Of a DNA stretch of 64,000 nt, positions 1 to 11,700 are shown piece by piece. The stretch comes from Diphasiastrum complanatum (Eukaryota; Streptophyta; Lycopodiopsida; Lycopodiales; Lycopodiaceae). The translations under genes were made by a program, and so were the position numbers. The stretch spans positions 34,002,329 through 34,066,328 of the forward strand of contig CM055113.1 in the NCBI GenBank assembly GCA_029204225.1. Direction: 5' to 3'. Under the pieces are notes generated by a model. That model ran no database searches and was not told where the DNA came from. It saw nothing but the letters and a program-made list of their open reading frames with translations. Numbering within the stretch: position 1 is the first letter of the stretch; each line of letters starts with the position of its first letter.

Positions 1-429
1 AAAAGGGTGGCCTTTTTTCGATGCAAGAATTTTATTTTTCTCATTAGTTGTTAATACATCACTTTTATTCACAATTTTGCCCAAACCAACAATAGATGAG
101 CGAATGACCAAGCTTAAGACAATCATATCGAATATTAATTAGAATGTCAAAAGGAATAACAACAACTCTAGTTTCAATTACACATCGAGCTTGATGAGCA
201 CATATCAATCTACCAATGGCTCTTAATAAGATTTGAATGCTGCAAATAATCATAAGCAGCTCACACATTTAAAACTCATATGCTATCAACGTTATACTAA
301 TTATACTCAACAACTATATGACATAGTGACAATATCAAGCATATATTAGTGATGTGTAAACTTATATCAATAAACAACAAGTCATTAGGTAGACCTCTGT
401 CAGAAATGGTGAACTCTTGCAACTTTGCC

Positions 430-650
430 GCGACGCGAAGCGAAGTGACACGAAGCGAAAGTTGAATAGTGAACAATTCGCGAAAGTCAATGGACCTCGA
501 AAATCCTAAGACACGAAGCGAAGCGAAACTCAAAGGTCGAATGATTCGCGAAAGTCAAACATGCCTCCAGGACCAAAAGGCACGACACGACACGAGACGA
601 AAAGAAAACGAAAGAAAATCTTTCGCGCTGCCAGCTGGCAGCTCAACGGG
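430..650 (+). repeat. LTR-like segment rich in GCGAA / TTCGCGAA motifs
   Basis: The stretch contains repeated CGAAGCGAA and palindromic TTCGCGAA words (for example near 476 and 547). Similar words, in reverse orientation, occur in the two LTRs of the minus-strand copia element at 28.1-29.0 kb and 33.4-34.35 kb. It lies just upstream of copia gag remnants of the same double-zinc-knuckle type, so it is probably part of the 5' LTR or leader of that element. I see no clean primer-binding site between it and gag, so the LTR borders are not defined. Confidence 0.4.
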
Positions 651-900
651 TGTGGAGCCTTAAACTTCACGCTCAACTGAAACAGTTAGCAATAACAGAG
701 GGTAACTAACTAGTTGATTAGCGTTAACTACTCTTGTAATTATCTGTTTAGCTATCTTGTAAACTCCACACAGTGGAGATATAAAACAATTTTTCTGGAT
801 CAATTGAACACACTGAGAATCGGTGACCGAGTTCTCAGAGGTGTAGCCTCTAGAGAGATACTGAAGGAGAGCTGAATGGATCAGAAAGGATGAGTGTGCA

Positions 901-2185
901 ATGGTGATCATTGTTTCGTCCATCAACGAAGATCTACTCATGCAGATTGAAGACTGCGAAAGCAGCCATACAACATGGAAAAGATTAAAACAGCAGTACG
1001 AAGTGAGGATTGCAGCTTCAGTGATGCATCTTCACAATCAGCTGCAATCCATATGATGGAATGACAACCACTTAGACCAGCACGTTGAGAAGATCAGAAC
1101 GATCTTTGCTCAACTCGCTGCATCAGGACAGGAGCACCAAGTCCCAGCACCACAACAGTTGATGTACTTCATGAAGTCTCTACCCACGTCATATCAACCG
1201 TTGAGAATGCTCATATTGAGTCTACCAGATATGACATTCGACAAAGCAATCAGTCTTGTCGCTGATGAGAGACTGATGAGGGACGAAAGAGAAGGAAGTG
1301 ATCAAGAGAAAGCTCTCTTTACAAAGAGAAAGAAGAAGAACAAGAACAAACCCAGATTCGACAAGACAAAGTCCTCGAATCAACAATCTTCTTCCTGTGA
1401 TCACTGTCACAAACCAGGCCATACAGCCAACAAATGCTGGTTCAATCCAGCAATACCTTGCATGCACTGCAAGAAGAAGGAGCACCCTGGATACGATTGC
1501 AAATTCAACCCAAAAAGAAAGAACAAAGCTGAGAAAGCAAATGTTGCAGAGTCTTTTAGAGATGCTGATAAAGGTGATGAAGCCTTCACAATGCTTGATG
1601 AAGCTTCAACGAGCTACACTGAACAAGACTACGATGTAGTCATTGATTCAGGAGCAACATCACACATCACCTGCAACAAGAAGATCTTGATCGACTTCAG
1701 AGAATTCAAAAATAACAGAGCAGTGATTCTAGGTGATGGGAGCAGACACGATGTCAAAGGCATCAGGACTCTACAGCTGCGAACACTATTAGGTCAAGTA
1801 GAGCTGCCATGGGCACTCTACGTGCCTTTCGAGTTTTATTCGATGGCAATACATGCCACATGATCGAGAAAACAACAAACAAATTGCTGACGATTGGATG
1901 CAGAGAAGGAAACCTCTACCAAGCCAAGATAATCAACAATTCTGATAGCATATTAAATGCATCAGAAAATGAAGATCAGCTTTGGCACAAAAGAATGTAT
2001 CATCTGAACATGAGGAGCGTGTATGACGTGCAAGAAAGACATAGTCACAGGTCTGAAGATATCGAGACCCGATATTGAGTTTTGCGAAGCTTGTTAGAAA
2101 GGCAAACAACATCGAAATCCATTCACAAATGAGGGAAGAAGAGCCAAAGAAGTTCTTGAGCTCATCCACTTAGATGTTAGTAGAC
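901..2185 (+). pseudogene. Ty1/copia Gag-protease-pre-integrase fragment (broken)
   Basis: The reading frame runs from about 901 through a UBN2-type Gag with one in-frame TGA at 1054. It then shows two CCHC zinc knuckles (CDHCHKPGHTANKC and CMHCKKKEHPGYDC) and the aspartic-protease motif IDSGATSH near 1645. A frameshift near 1810-1860 moves to a frame carrying the pre-integrase region (QLWHKRMYHLN near 1980). A further shift leads to a CEAC-stop-KGKQH stretch and ELIHLDV, the start of integrase, where homology stops at about 2185. Integrase core, RT and RNase H are absent. The paired knuckles match the minus-strand element at 32.2-32.4 kb, so the two are the same family. It is a dead 5' fragment. 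Confidence 0.85.
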
Positions 2186-2189
2186 AAAC

Positions 2190-3278
2190 TGTGTTGTCTT
2201 TTCCGTAACTACCAATGGTAAACCAGTTTTCAAAATAAGTAGTAAGATTACCACTACAAAGAAAATGAACTAAGCTTCTGACTTGCCTAATTCATTTTTG
2301 CAGTTCTACGGTATCATTTTATATACTTTGATATTCTTGTATGGTCATGGGTTTTCCCATCTTTTATTAATAAAAGCAGGGATAATTATTACTACAGAGT
2401 ATAAGACGACAAAGCAAATGAACCTATAATGATTATGTCATACTCCAAGACAACAAAATTTTCCAAGGGCATAGCCCACTTAGTAACAACAGTCTAGTGA
2501 CGCATTTTTCAACACTATCCACAGTAAAGAGTTCCTATAAAGCGTCAACCAATCAACTATTTTTATTTATTAATCAAAAACTTCATCATGAATATGTTGA
2601 AATGTGACCAGACACTGTTTTGTTTTCTAAAAAGCAAGGTCACAAAGCGCAACTATAACAATTGTCCAAAAACAATTCTGAACCAAGAGAGTTCTAGAAA
2701 CTTATCTATCAACACACCAAAACAAACTTGATCCAGCAAAATGTATGATAAATGAAGGAACACCCGGTGAACCTCACAGACGTAGCAGAACCAAAAAACT
2801 GTTCATCTATAGATCATTCTCCTTTGATCCAACAAAATCTAAGATGAATGAAGGTGCAACTATGTTGAACATGAAAAACACAGCACAAGCACAAGCACAA
2901 GCTCAATGAACACAAACCATCCTATGCAATGTACTTATTCCTCTGACCAAAGCTCTTGCATCTATCTTCCATTGCTTCTCCCACCTGCAAAAGCAAGCAT
3001 CCCTACATTGAAAATGTTGGGTGTGTGGTAGCTTTTATAAAGCTCGTTGAGGGTGCACACGGGTGGGTAAATACGAGCAATTTTCACACAAGAAATTTAT
3101 GCCAAGGAAGCCCCCATCCTTATGGCTTCCCCAAGTTAAGGCACTTGAATCTCTAGACTAACGCCCTTAAGTCCCGTGCATTAAATCGGGGAAGGCCCTA
3201 GATAGGGCCTTGAATTAGGCTAATGACATTGGGTCCATGCTTTGAATTGGGAAGGACACATTCAATTTTGTGGGTTTA
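2190..3278. other. Intergenic, no gene seen
   Basis: AT-rich sequence between the copia fragment and the phosphatase gene. Only short open frames occur and none shows a recognisable domain. The last ~100 bp are the probable upstream region of the phosphatase. Confidence 0.6.
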
Positions 3279-3431
3279 GGGTTTCTCATCTTGTTTTGTT
3301 TCTCCTCAATTACTAGGGCCTGCATCTGTTCCTAACCCTAATGCTTTGCACCTATACATTTTTTGGGTTTGTCATCTTGTCTTGTTTCTACTCAAATCAT
3401 AGGGTTTCCATCTTCCCCTAACCCTAATGCT
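3279..3431 (+). promoter_or_regulatory. Duplicated ~82-bp telo-box leader of the PAP2 gene
   Basis: Two imperfect tandem copies (about 3279-3349 and 3364-3431) share the pattern GGGTTT..TCATCTTGTYTTGTTTCT..CTCAA, then AGGG..TGCATCT or TTCCATCT, then CCTAACCCTAATGCTT. Each copy holds a CCTAACCCTAA telo-box-like element, and another AAACCCTAG lies at about 3458. Telo-boxes are typical near transcription starts of housekeeping plant genes, so this is likely core promoter or 5' UTR. The second copy supplies the first possible ATG of the gene at 3427, which makes that ATG suspect as the true start. Confidence 0.55.
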
Positions 3432-4251
3432 TAGAAATTATCAGGAAACAAGCCAAACCCTAGCTTGTCTTTCCACTTTGAATGCTGTTTGTCTGCTGGA
3501 TGCATCTGATCTTTCTGTCTCAGACTGCAGCAGGCAATTGGAGATGAAGCAGCTTCTTGATCTGGACAGAAAATGGTCTCTGGGCATGCACCAGAAAGGG
3601 CTTAAGATCAGTAGGTTTTGGCTGAGAGCATTGGAGTATTCTGGAGATGGCACATTTTGGCTTCCTGTTACTGCAGGGATCTGGTTAGCACCCATCATCA
3701 AAAACACTGAATTGAGGAGATTTCTGTTCAATTTGTTTGCAGCCTTTGTGTTTGATCTCATTGTGATTGGGTTGATCAAGAGTATAGTACAGCGGCCACG
3801 CCCAGTGTACAACAAAGGCATGTATGTTGTGCTAGCAGTTGATCGTTGGTCATTTCCTAGTGGGCACTCGTCTCGGGCGCTTATGATCGCAACCTTGTTT
3901 TTGTTTTACCTTCCTCTGTGGCAGGATCTAATGGCGAGATCGGTTTTGCCTTATTTGGGCGAGAATGAGAGTTTTAGGTCTGTTGGCTTGCCTTGCTTAG
4001 AACTAATTTTGGCACCGTTAAGTTCCTTGTGTGTACTCGTATGGGCTGCTGCAACTGCATCCTCCAGAGTTCTGCTTGGTCGTCACTACTTTTTTGATGT
4101 ATTGGTTGGTTCGATCCTTGGTGTGCTCGAGGCAGCATTCGTGCATAAAGTGCTTTATGTTCCTGGCCATTTCTCTGAAGCTTGTCATGAGTTACTCAGG
4201 TTAACTGCTGCCAACATCTATTCTTTGGTAACAGCTCATTTGTATTATTGA
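3427..4251 (+). CDS. PAP2-family lipid/isoprenoid phosphate phosphatase (LPP-beta / PLPP6-like)
   Basis: A single uninterrupted 274-codon frame. The three PAP2 phosphatase signatures are intact and in order: K118-x6-R125-P126 (KSIVQRPRP), P144-S-G-H147 (SFPSGHSSR) and S213-R-x5-H220-x3-D224 (SRVLLGRHYFFD). H147 would act as acid/base and H220 as the phospho-enzyme nucleophile by family knowledge. Hydrophobic segments near residues 79-91, 99-121, 151-165, 192-210 and 222-240 fit the usual multi-pass ER-membrane fold. Sequence around the motifs resembles plant LPP-beta and animal polyisoprenoid diphosphate phosphatase PLPP6, so substrates are probably isoprenoid or lipid phosphates. The start is uncertain: the first ATG (3427) sits in a duplicated leader repeat, and a second in-frame ATG at 3544 (MKQLLDLDRKW) would give 235 aa and keep every motif. 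No intron is needed. Confidence 0.9.
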   Translation: MLRNYQETSQTLACLSTLNAVCLLDASDLSVSDCSRQLEMKQLLDLDRKWSLGMHQKGLKISRFWLRALEYSGDGTFWLPVTAGIWLAPIIKNTELRRFLFNLFAAFVFDLIVIGLIKSIVQRPRPVYNKGMYVVLAVDRWSFPSGHSSRALMIATLFLFYLPLWQDLMARSVLPYLGENESFRSVGLPCLELILAPLSSLCVLVWAAATASSRVLLGRHYFFDVLVGSILGVLEAAFVHKVLYVPGHFSEACHELLRLTAANIYSLVTAHLYY

Positions 4252-6090
4252 TTCATCATAATCTAGATGCCTCTGGTTCGATTCTCTGTGATCCCATGGG
4301 TTGATGATACCAAAAAGCATAATCTAGATCTCTACCTTGAACATTCCAACTGCTTTATTTGATAACCTGGCATGCAGAATGTCTCTTGATGTTTAAGCTC
4401 ATCCCTGAAGACCTAGCATTGATGCTTGCACTTCCAGGTCACATTATTGACATAGAGGATTTCTCTAAATTGGATGCCACAGCTGCTTTGCAAGTGAATG
4501 ATTATTTTTTTTCCTTTTTGCATCTTCGCTTTAGACTATGGTTGGACACTCTATTCAGGAATGCGATCCGGGTTAGGGTTTCCCGGAACATGCAATAAGA
4601 TTTTTTTGATTTTTTTAAATACGCCTGTTTTTTTTGGTTTTTTTGTGGTGTAAATTCCTCTGGATAGTCAAAAAAACATTTGCCGGTTGTTTTTTGGGAT
4701 GTTTTTCTTTATTTTAGCTGTTTTTTGTTAGTTTTGAAATATGTGTTTTGGAAAGTGTTCCGGAACAAAGATGCAGCTCGTTCTGCTGCATTTATAAATT
4801 AGACCCAAATTTCCTCTGGGTTTTATTAGACTGCGGAAAGTCAAATTTGAGTTTCTTGCTTTCATTGTTTGGATGATAAAGCTTTCAGATTATGCATTTT
4901 GCTAATGTATCAAGATGTATGAGGTTGTTATTCTCCCATTGAAGTGTATTATTGTTTTGAAAGCCAAAGTGTATTGCTATTTGAGACCATCCATAGCTGT
5001 TTTATTCTGCAGTTTTAATATCAAGAGCAACAGAGGCGTGACCAACTTGACATGAATTATGAAGAGTCTCGTTAGTCCTATAGGACAACCGTTACTTGTA
5101 ATTGACTAGAGAGTGCACACTACATAGTAAATGCTCCAATACATCAGGGTGTATCCTTTTTAGTCCATCGTAATCTCCTAAAAACGCTGGAGACATATTT
5201 CAAGCAGATTTTTGGTCCCATGTATTGGAATTGGTATTTTCTCATGCTTTTGGTTCAAAATGATCTGAGAAATTTTCCAAACAATTATTGGTAAAATTGC
5301 TGTAATCAGTAAGAGTTGAAGTTTGAACAGTGGCCTATATACTAGACTGTAAGGTTGCAGCTTAAAGTGTTACTCTTGGGACAAAGGTGCAAATGATAAA
5401 TCAAGTCTATTTGACTCTTAATTATAGGAGGCGATACCATAGCAACTTCAGATGAGCAAGGGATCCTGAGGCATTTTCAGTGGAATATTTGTCTACCGAA
5501 GACATGGGCTTCCTCCTAACTTCCCAGAAAGCTAGAAAACAATGCAAGGCTACTATGTGACAGCCTTGAACCATGATAAACACAAACATTATATGACAGA
5601 CACTGTCAACATTAGTGTGATGCTCAAAGCAAGGCATTTTGCAATGTGAGGCATGGCAAAGTTGAAGTTGGAGAGACCAATATATAAGCACTCAGATTGC
5701 TCGGTCTACCATAAAAGCAAAGACTTTACAATTTGTCCATATTTTCAACAAACCATAAAACAGGCAATTATTATGAGTGATATCAGTGCATTGAATGCAG
5801 CCATAGATAAACGTTTTACTTGGAGTCTGTTAGCATAAATGTTTCCACAATCAAGTGTACATAAACTTGTTCAATACATTAATGTCGACCACATGCTCAT
5901 ATGGCATTATACACCCAATACTACCTCCTGACAAACTTGAAAGACTTTTTTCTATACACCAAATCAAAATGAATGTGCTTGAATGTCTTAGATCACAAGA
6001 ACTCATTGTGAACCATTTGCTTTCCACTCACCCTCTCTTGCAAAGTCCCACTCTATGCTTGTTATAAGATTGTCCTTTATTTTTTTCATT
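4252..6090. other. 3' flank of the phosphatase and intergenic DNA
   Basis: It contains the probable 3' UTR (after 4251), T-rich stretches around 4500-4740 and no frame with a recognisable domain. A short frame at 4359-4598 is discussed under rejected items. Confidence 0.5.
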
Positions 6091-6104
6091 TCGAAGTGTT
6101 TCGC

Positions 6105-6305
6105 TCTTAGGAACACGAATAGGAAAAGAAATAGGAACATGAACTTGAACTTAGGAATAGGAACAAGGCCTTGAACTTAGGAACAGAAACAGGAACTTAA
6201 GGAGAGGATTAGGAACTTAACGAACATGAACAAGAACTTAGGAACATGAATGGGAGCTTAGGCAGAGGAACAAGAACATTAGCTGGAAGTCCTAGGAACT
6301 TAGGT
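6105..6305 (+). repeat. Cryptic minisatellite of GAACTTAGGAACA-like units
   Basis: About 200 bp is built from degenerate repeats of AGGAAC, GAACTTAGGAAC and AGGAACATGAAC with variable spacing. It has low complexity and no coding potential on the plus strand. A related AGGAATGG-rich stretch occurs at about 6550-6660 on the other side of the retroposon insertion, with CCTAAGGAATGG present twice. Confidence 0.5.
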
Positions 6306-6400
6306 TCAATAGAACTCTAAACACTTTTTTATGCATGAATTTGGGAACTGTTAAATATAGGAATAGGCTCTCATACCTTCTTAAGTCATAATAAACAGGT

Positions 6401-6474
6401 TGGCTCAACTGGTTAGCTTGGCATCCAAAGTTTCTTTGGTCCCAGGTTCGAGCCTCCCCTTGGAAACCAAGAAG
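6401..6474 (+). mobile_element. 74-bp tRNA-derived retroposon (mini-SINE), copy 1
   Basis: The insert is bounded by perfect 14-bp direct repeats CATAATAAACAGGT at 6387-6400 and 6475-6488, the mark of target-primed insertion. It starts with TGGCTCAACTGG, close to a Pol III A box, and carries GGTTCGAGCC, a Pol III B box, at tRNA-like spacing. Between them CCAAAGTTTCTTTGG forms a perfect hairpin where the anticodon arm would be. It ends AAACCAAGAAG with no poly-A tail. Copy 2 at 18400-18486 has the same body and its own different 14-bp duplications. Compared with copy 2 it lacks about 13 bp at the 5' end. It is not a functional tRNA gene because it lacks a normal acceptor stem and anticodon loop. 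Confidence 0.8.
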
Positions 6475-6489
6475 CATAATAAACAGGTA

Positions 6490-8721
6490 GAAAAAGTTTT
6501 TTCTTATTTGGTACTTGTTTTGTTCCGCTTTGAAAAAGTTACGGTTCCATACCATAGGAATAGTACAATAAAAAGTCTGCTCCTAAGGAATGGAACAACC
6601 TTTCCTAAGGAATGGTACCGTACCCATTCCTATCCAAAAATATTAGGAATGGGTGCAATGGTATAGAATGCTCTTCAACATCATTACATAGTCGTGGAAC
6701 AATGAATGTTATTATAGTGTAAAGTTGGTGACATAGAAGAGACATTTGTGTATGAGAAATCCTTTGGGTCTGCTATGGTATTAAATATCACATATATCTT
6801 GACCAACAATTGCACTCTTAATGATATGCACTTGTGTGTAAGATTGACATTGAAAAATCTCTTTCCAACATGCATATTGTTGCAATCATGTCATTATGCT
6901 TTGATTCTACATTGACTTATTTTAAAGACATCCATCTACAAAACTAATTCAAGGTTTGATTCATTTTTCGTTTGCGGTGTTTATTACAGCTTGTATCTAA
7001 CAAATCAAAATAAAGAAAAAAGCAAAATACACAAAATATACTTCTTACCTAACAACAAATTACAATTTGTCTATACTCTCTCAAACAGATTCTATTGACA
7101 ATTTGTCTATACTTTCTCGAACATATTCTATTAAGCATCTATGTATGACAAGAGAAAGAATATATTGTAGCATTTTATGCCAATCGTAAGATTTGAGACT
7201 TAGCAGATTGTTATCTTCTGTGAATGAAGTTCATAACAAAGGAGCATGACATGTTGGTATCCCTAATTCACAAATGACTGAATGCATGTGTTGTATTCTT
7301 TCTTTGTAAGAATCCAAGTCTCGGTTTGATTGTAAGTTTGGATCTAGGCACAAAGCTTGGCTACATACCAAGCCAGAGCTGCCTCTACCAGTATCATAAC
7401 ACTCAGATTGATGAGGTAACATGCAAGGCCTATATAATACCATAGCAAAGTGTACATAACAAAATTTTACTAAAGATTTTTGTGGAGACACCTATGAACA
7501 TTCAAAATCTTCATACCTTATGTGCTTAAAATGTTTTGTCTCAATAACATCCTATTACTTGTGTGGGATGAGATATTGAACGAAGGACTCACCTTTTAAG
7601 CCTATTGGCTTTGAACTAGGTAAAAAAGTAATACATTCACACTTTTCACAAAATCATGAAATGTATCCCTCCTATCTACCATGCTAAGGTCCAAAAGCTA
7701 CCACTACATGCATGCTCTATCTTTCTACATATTTGACTACATGCACATATAATCTGGTCCCTTGTCCTCAATGACTTCCAGAATCACAAAAGAAAAGATA
7801 TACTTCAGAATAAACAAAGGTTCATTACAGATTACATCTTAGACATAAACTTAGAACATCAATCTGGAAGAAAAGCGTGACATTAAAAGCTTCTTGTTAA
7901 TTGTTTTTTTACGTATAGGCTTTTCATTAAATTTGCACATCAATTAAATTTGGTTTGTTTTTTCCTAAAACAATAACTAGTGAAATTGGATCAAACCTTA
8001 AGAAGTTCAAACGCATCTCAGCTAACAGGCTCTCAGTCAAATGTCCGTCAAATTTATTATTATTATTCAATCATATAACAGAAGGTTCTTTGCTTGTTAC
8101 CATTATGTTGAGAGATCTATTATAAATGGTACACTTGTTTATGCTAAGTGTTTATTTTTTAGATTATTGTATGAGAAATTATTGTTTAGGTCCAACGTTC
8201 TCATGTTGACATAACAGAAGTAACAAGGCTATGATAGGTATTTAGGTGCGCAAGGCAATCTTTATGTCATGAAACATGTTTTAAGAATTTAGTAGACCTT
8301 GCAAGAGAAATTTAAATAACAAATCTACTAGCACAATCATCCTTGATCTATAATCTACATTAACATATCATGTGATCCACAATCGATAACAGAAAGGAAA
8401 ATTACTACACTCTGCACTATTCACTTGCAGTAAGTGTCAAATTCCAGATGAACAGTTTGCATGCAAGTGTACTATGCGAGTATACATAAACACAAAACTT
8501 AAAAAAAGGAAGGACACTATCATTGTTGACATGCCCTCTTTTTAAAGTTTCCAGAATACATTCCTTTCAGATAGACTTAGGAATAGGGATAGATAGATAT
8601 CCTTGTGTGATTCCATAACGCTGAGTTAATATACTAACATTCTGAAATAGGTACCGTGTGGTAAATGAGACCACTCGATAAGGTTCTTAATAAAGAATGT
8701 ATAGGAACTTTCGAAACTCAC
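6490..8721. other. Intergenic, no gene seen
   Basis: AT-rich DNA downstream (3') of the minus-strand coiled-coil gene. Its 3' UTR should occupy the right edge near 8.6-8.7 kb. No domain-bearing frames were found. Confidence 0.5.
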
Positions 8722-11700
8722 TTAGCGCCATGCACTGGGAGCTGACCATGACCTAAATGCAAACGGCTTATCTCTTTTGCCGTTACGCAAGCTACGAAGT
8801 GAGAAAGTTAGCTCCTCTTTTTCAGCCTCCACTTCTGCATATTTGAGGCTCATAGATAAATACCTGCCTTGCATATCTTTCAGATCTTCTGCAAGAGCCA
8901 TACTGTGCCTTTTTGAATCTACAAGATCCCTTACCACCTGTTCAATGCCACCTGTTGTGTGAAGAACTGCTGCATGTGCATTCTGTTCCTGAGCAAATGC
9001 ACTGGAAAAGGCAGCATGGGTTCAGTTTTTTGAAGAGCTTAACTTATGCTAATGCCCTATACAAACTTATGGGGGGAGCTAGAGTTATGTACACAATGGA
9101 CACACATAGAAATAGCAAAAAGAACTGGTTTTGTAAATTCAACACAAAATAAAAACTCAAAACATGAAAGTCCGAAAGAGATCCTGGTATTCAGCATGTA
9201 TTCGGTAGACTTATTCTAAATTTGTAGCAGTGAACCTGAATTGAGTAAAATAAAACAGCACCACAGAAGCTTGAGGACCATTGTCTGCAAAGCCAGAAAA
9301 CACTTTGAAAGCCATCTGATGGCTATCAAGGCAGAGTGTGTTGCTATCAAGGCCTCTAGAGTAAGCTTGTAACTTAGATTGTTTTCACCCCAACGTATTT
9401 TTGATTTGCAGGGTATCTCTATCTGTAATTGACCAGATCAATATAGCTCTAGCCTCTATGCAATGTTATTTTTGCCTCTTTCCAGTGTATCAGTATGTTG
9501 TTCTTCTGATGCGTTGCTTGATGATTTCTGAGTTCATTTAGCACTGACTAACTATCAGAAAAACAAAATTTCAGCCGTTAGTCTTTTTTGTTAAAATTTT
9601 TTTTGTGATCCCGGTTGCGGATGGCTGACATTCCAGAACATTTTTTCAGCGGATACGCTGCAATGAGTTTCTTCTAACCACAAATTTAAAAGATTCACTA
9701 ACCTGCTACTATTTCATTATCCTAGGATCCTTGACTAGCGTCTAACTAATTTTCACTACCGTAGAACCTCTTCGGGTCCAAGATTTTGAGGCCTACATTG
9801 GCCTGAGGGGGACACAATAAACATCATTATGCTGCACCATTCACAACTACATGACTCATTGCATAAGACAAGGTGAATAAGCTCAATTGTCTTGTCACAA
9901 GCAAGCGTAAGACCTATCAAATTTATCTTAAGGCTAAATAACTGTTTCTGTGAGGCATCGATGTATCTTGATGCGAAGCACCAGAATTTTTAAGGCGAAA
10001 TATAGAATCATCTAACCTTAAACATCCACCAGTTATTTACGTGAGCACAACTAAATTGCAATTCCTAAAATTGCAGAAAAGTCTGACCATCAGCATAAAA
10101 TAGAATGGCTCTTCTACATTAAATGCTTCAAATCTCCTAATAGAACAGGGCTACTCTTACAACTTAAGCTTCAAGATTGCAAGAAAATTCAGACAAGTTC
10201 TCCTAAAAACTTTGAAAGAATTTCTCCTGATGCATGCAACAGTGAGACCATTGGGCCTATATAAAGATCATTGTTCTGAGCATTCTAGATATGGTGCATT
10301 CTCAGTGGAACAGGTTCCAGAGAAATGAAAAATGAATGATTACTTTTTTGCAACAAAACCTGAGAAGTGGAAGTAGACTATTTGCTTGCATTTTCAAGAA
10401 AAGGGGAAGACAGGAAACGGAATCATGTTTGACGTAACATTTTGATGCAAACTTTTATTCTATCGTAGAAAAGCAGAAAGTGCACACTGTTCAAGGAGAA
10501 CAAGCACTGTATTGATAGTATTCAGCCATCTTTAAATGTGTGATCATGACCCATCATACAATCTTCAGCTCTCTGCAATCCTTCATATATATTGTTCTTT
10601 GCTTGGACGATCACAAGGAACACCATGGGGCTCATTAATGAGTTCATGGACTGCATAGGCAAAGTTCTCCAACGGCCATGTCTCTTAGAGGATAGGTAAT
10701 TTACTTCTTTACTGGCTTTAATATCTGAAATGCTACATGTATGGCTAGTAACTCGTGTCTTTATCTAATGCATTCCTTGGGTTTTTTTGAGGATGGAAAA
10801 AGGGTTGCTACTAAAGGTTTCTTCAAATTTCACCAGCTTATTTATGCCATTGCTCACTTGCTCCATCCAATTTGGCAATTTGGCCAAGTGTATGGAGCCC
10901 ATCGATCTTGCACTCAAAATCACTATGTGCTTTTTGAAATGGGCAGAGGTAACAGAACATAATAGACTTGAAGAGGCAGTTCACAGTCAAATTTAAGGCA
11001 ATGGATTATAGCAAATGCAGGAAGAAATGGATGTAGAAATTAGAACCCAGAGCTGGACTCAAGGTAAACTGCCAGCTCAAGCAATTGCTTTCCACATCTC
11101 GCAGGATACACACGCTGCAAACATAGTCCTCCTCCTTAGCAGCCCACTGAAATCTTCCAGTCTCTACTTGATGCTGGTGAGATGAGATTTGGAACTGGGC
11201 AAATGTGTCTTGAAAGACTGTGCTACAGACCAAACTATAAATATGTGAAGACACAACAAAGGGATGTCACTGAAGTCCAAAATCAAGTAGCTTGAGAAGT
11301 CCAAGAGGATAGGTGCCGTCCTCATGAAGACTTAGGTTGATGGAGCAAGCATTGGTAAGCGTCATCTGCCTGAGTTTGTATCCCAACTGCATTGTGCATA
11401 ACCCTTTTGAAATAAAGCCACCAAACAGAAAATGGCCCCTAATTGAAGTCATAATACTCCAAACTCCCAAAAGAGAGACATGGTTTACTCTGTAGCTTAC
11501 ATACTGAAAAAAGGTTTTTGAAGTGGATGACATGTCTGACAGTCAAAGTGGTGTCAGCAGTCATAATAGCTCTCAGTATGCAGCTGTCCGTAAAATATTT
11601 GGCAAAGGACATTTCCCCTAATCTTAAAAAAATATATAAATAAAACAAGTGTATTTCTTAATCACACACCTTTGGTTGAAAAGGAGCTTAATAAAAGAGG

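Noticed and set aside
4359-4598. 79-codon frame after the phosphatase (PEDLALMLALPGHIIDIEDF)
   Set aside because: It looks mildly protein-like at its centre, but it is short, ends in T-rich low-complexity sequence and shows no recognisable domain or splice partner.
6401-6474. Functional tRNA gene
   Set aside because: A and B boxes are present, but there is no proper acceptor stem or 7-base anticodon loop, and it has target duplications, so it is a retroposon.
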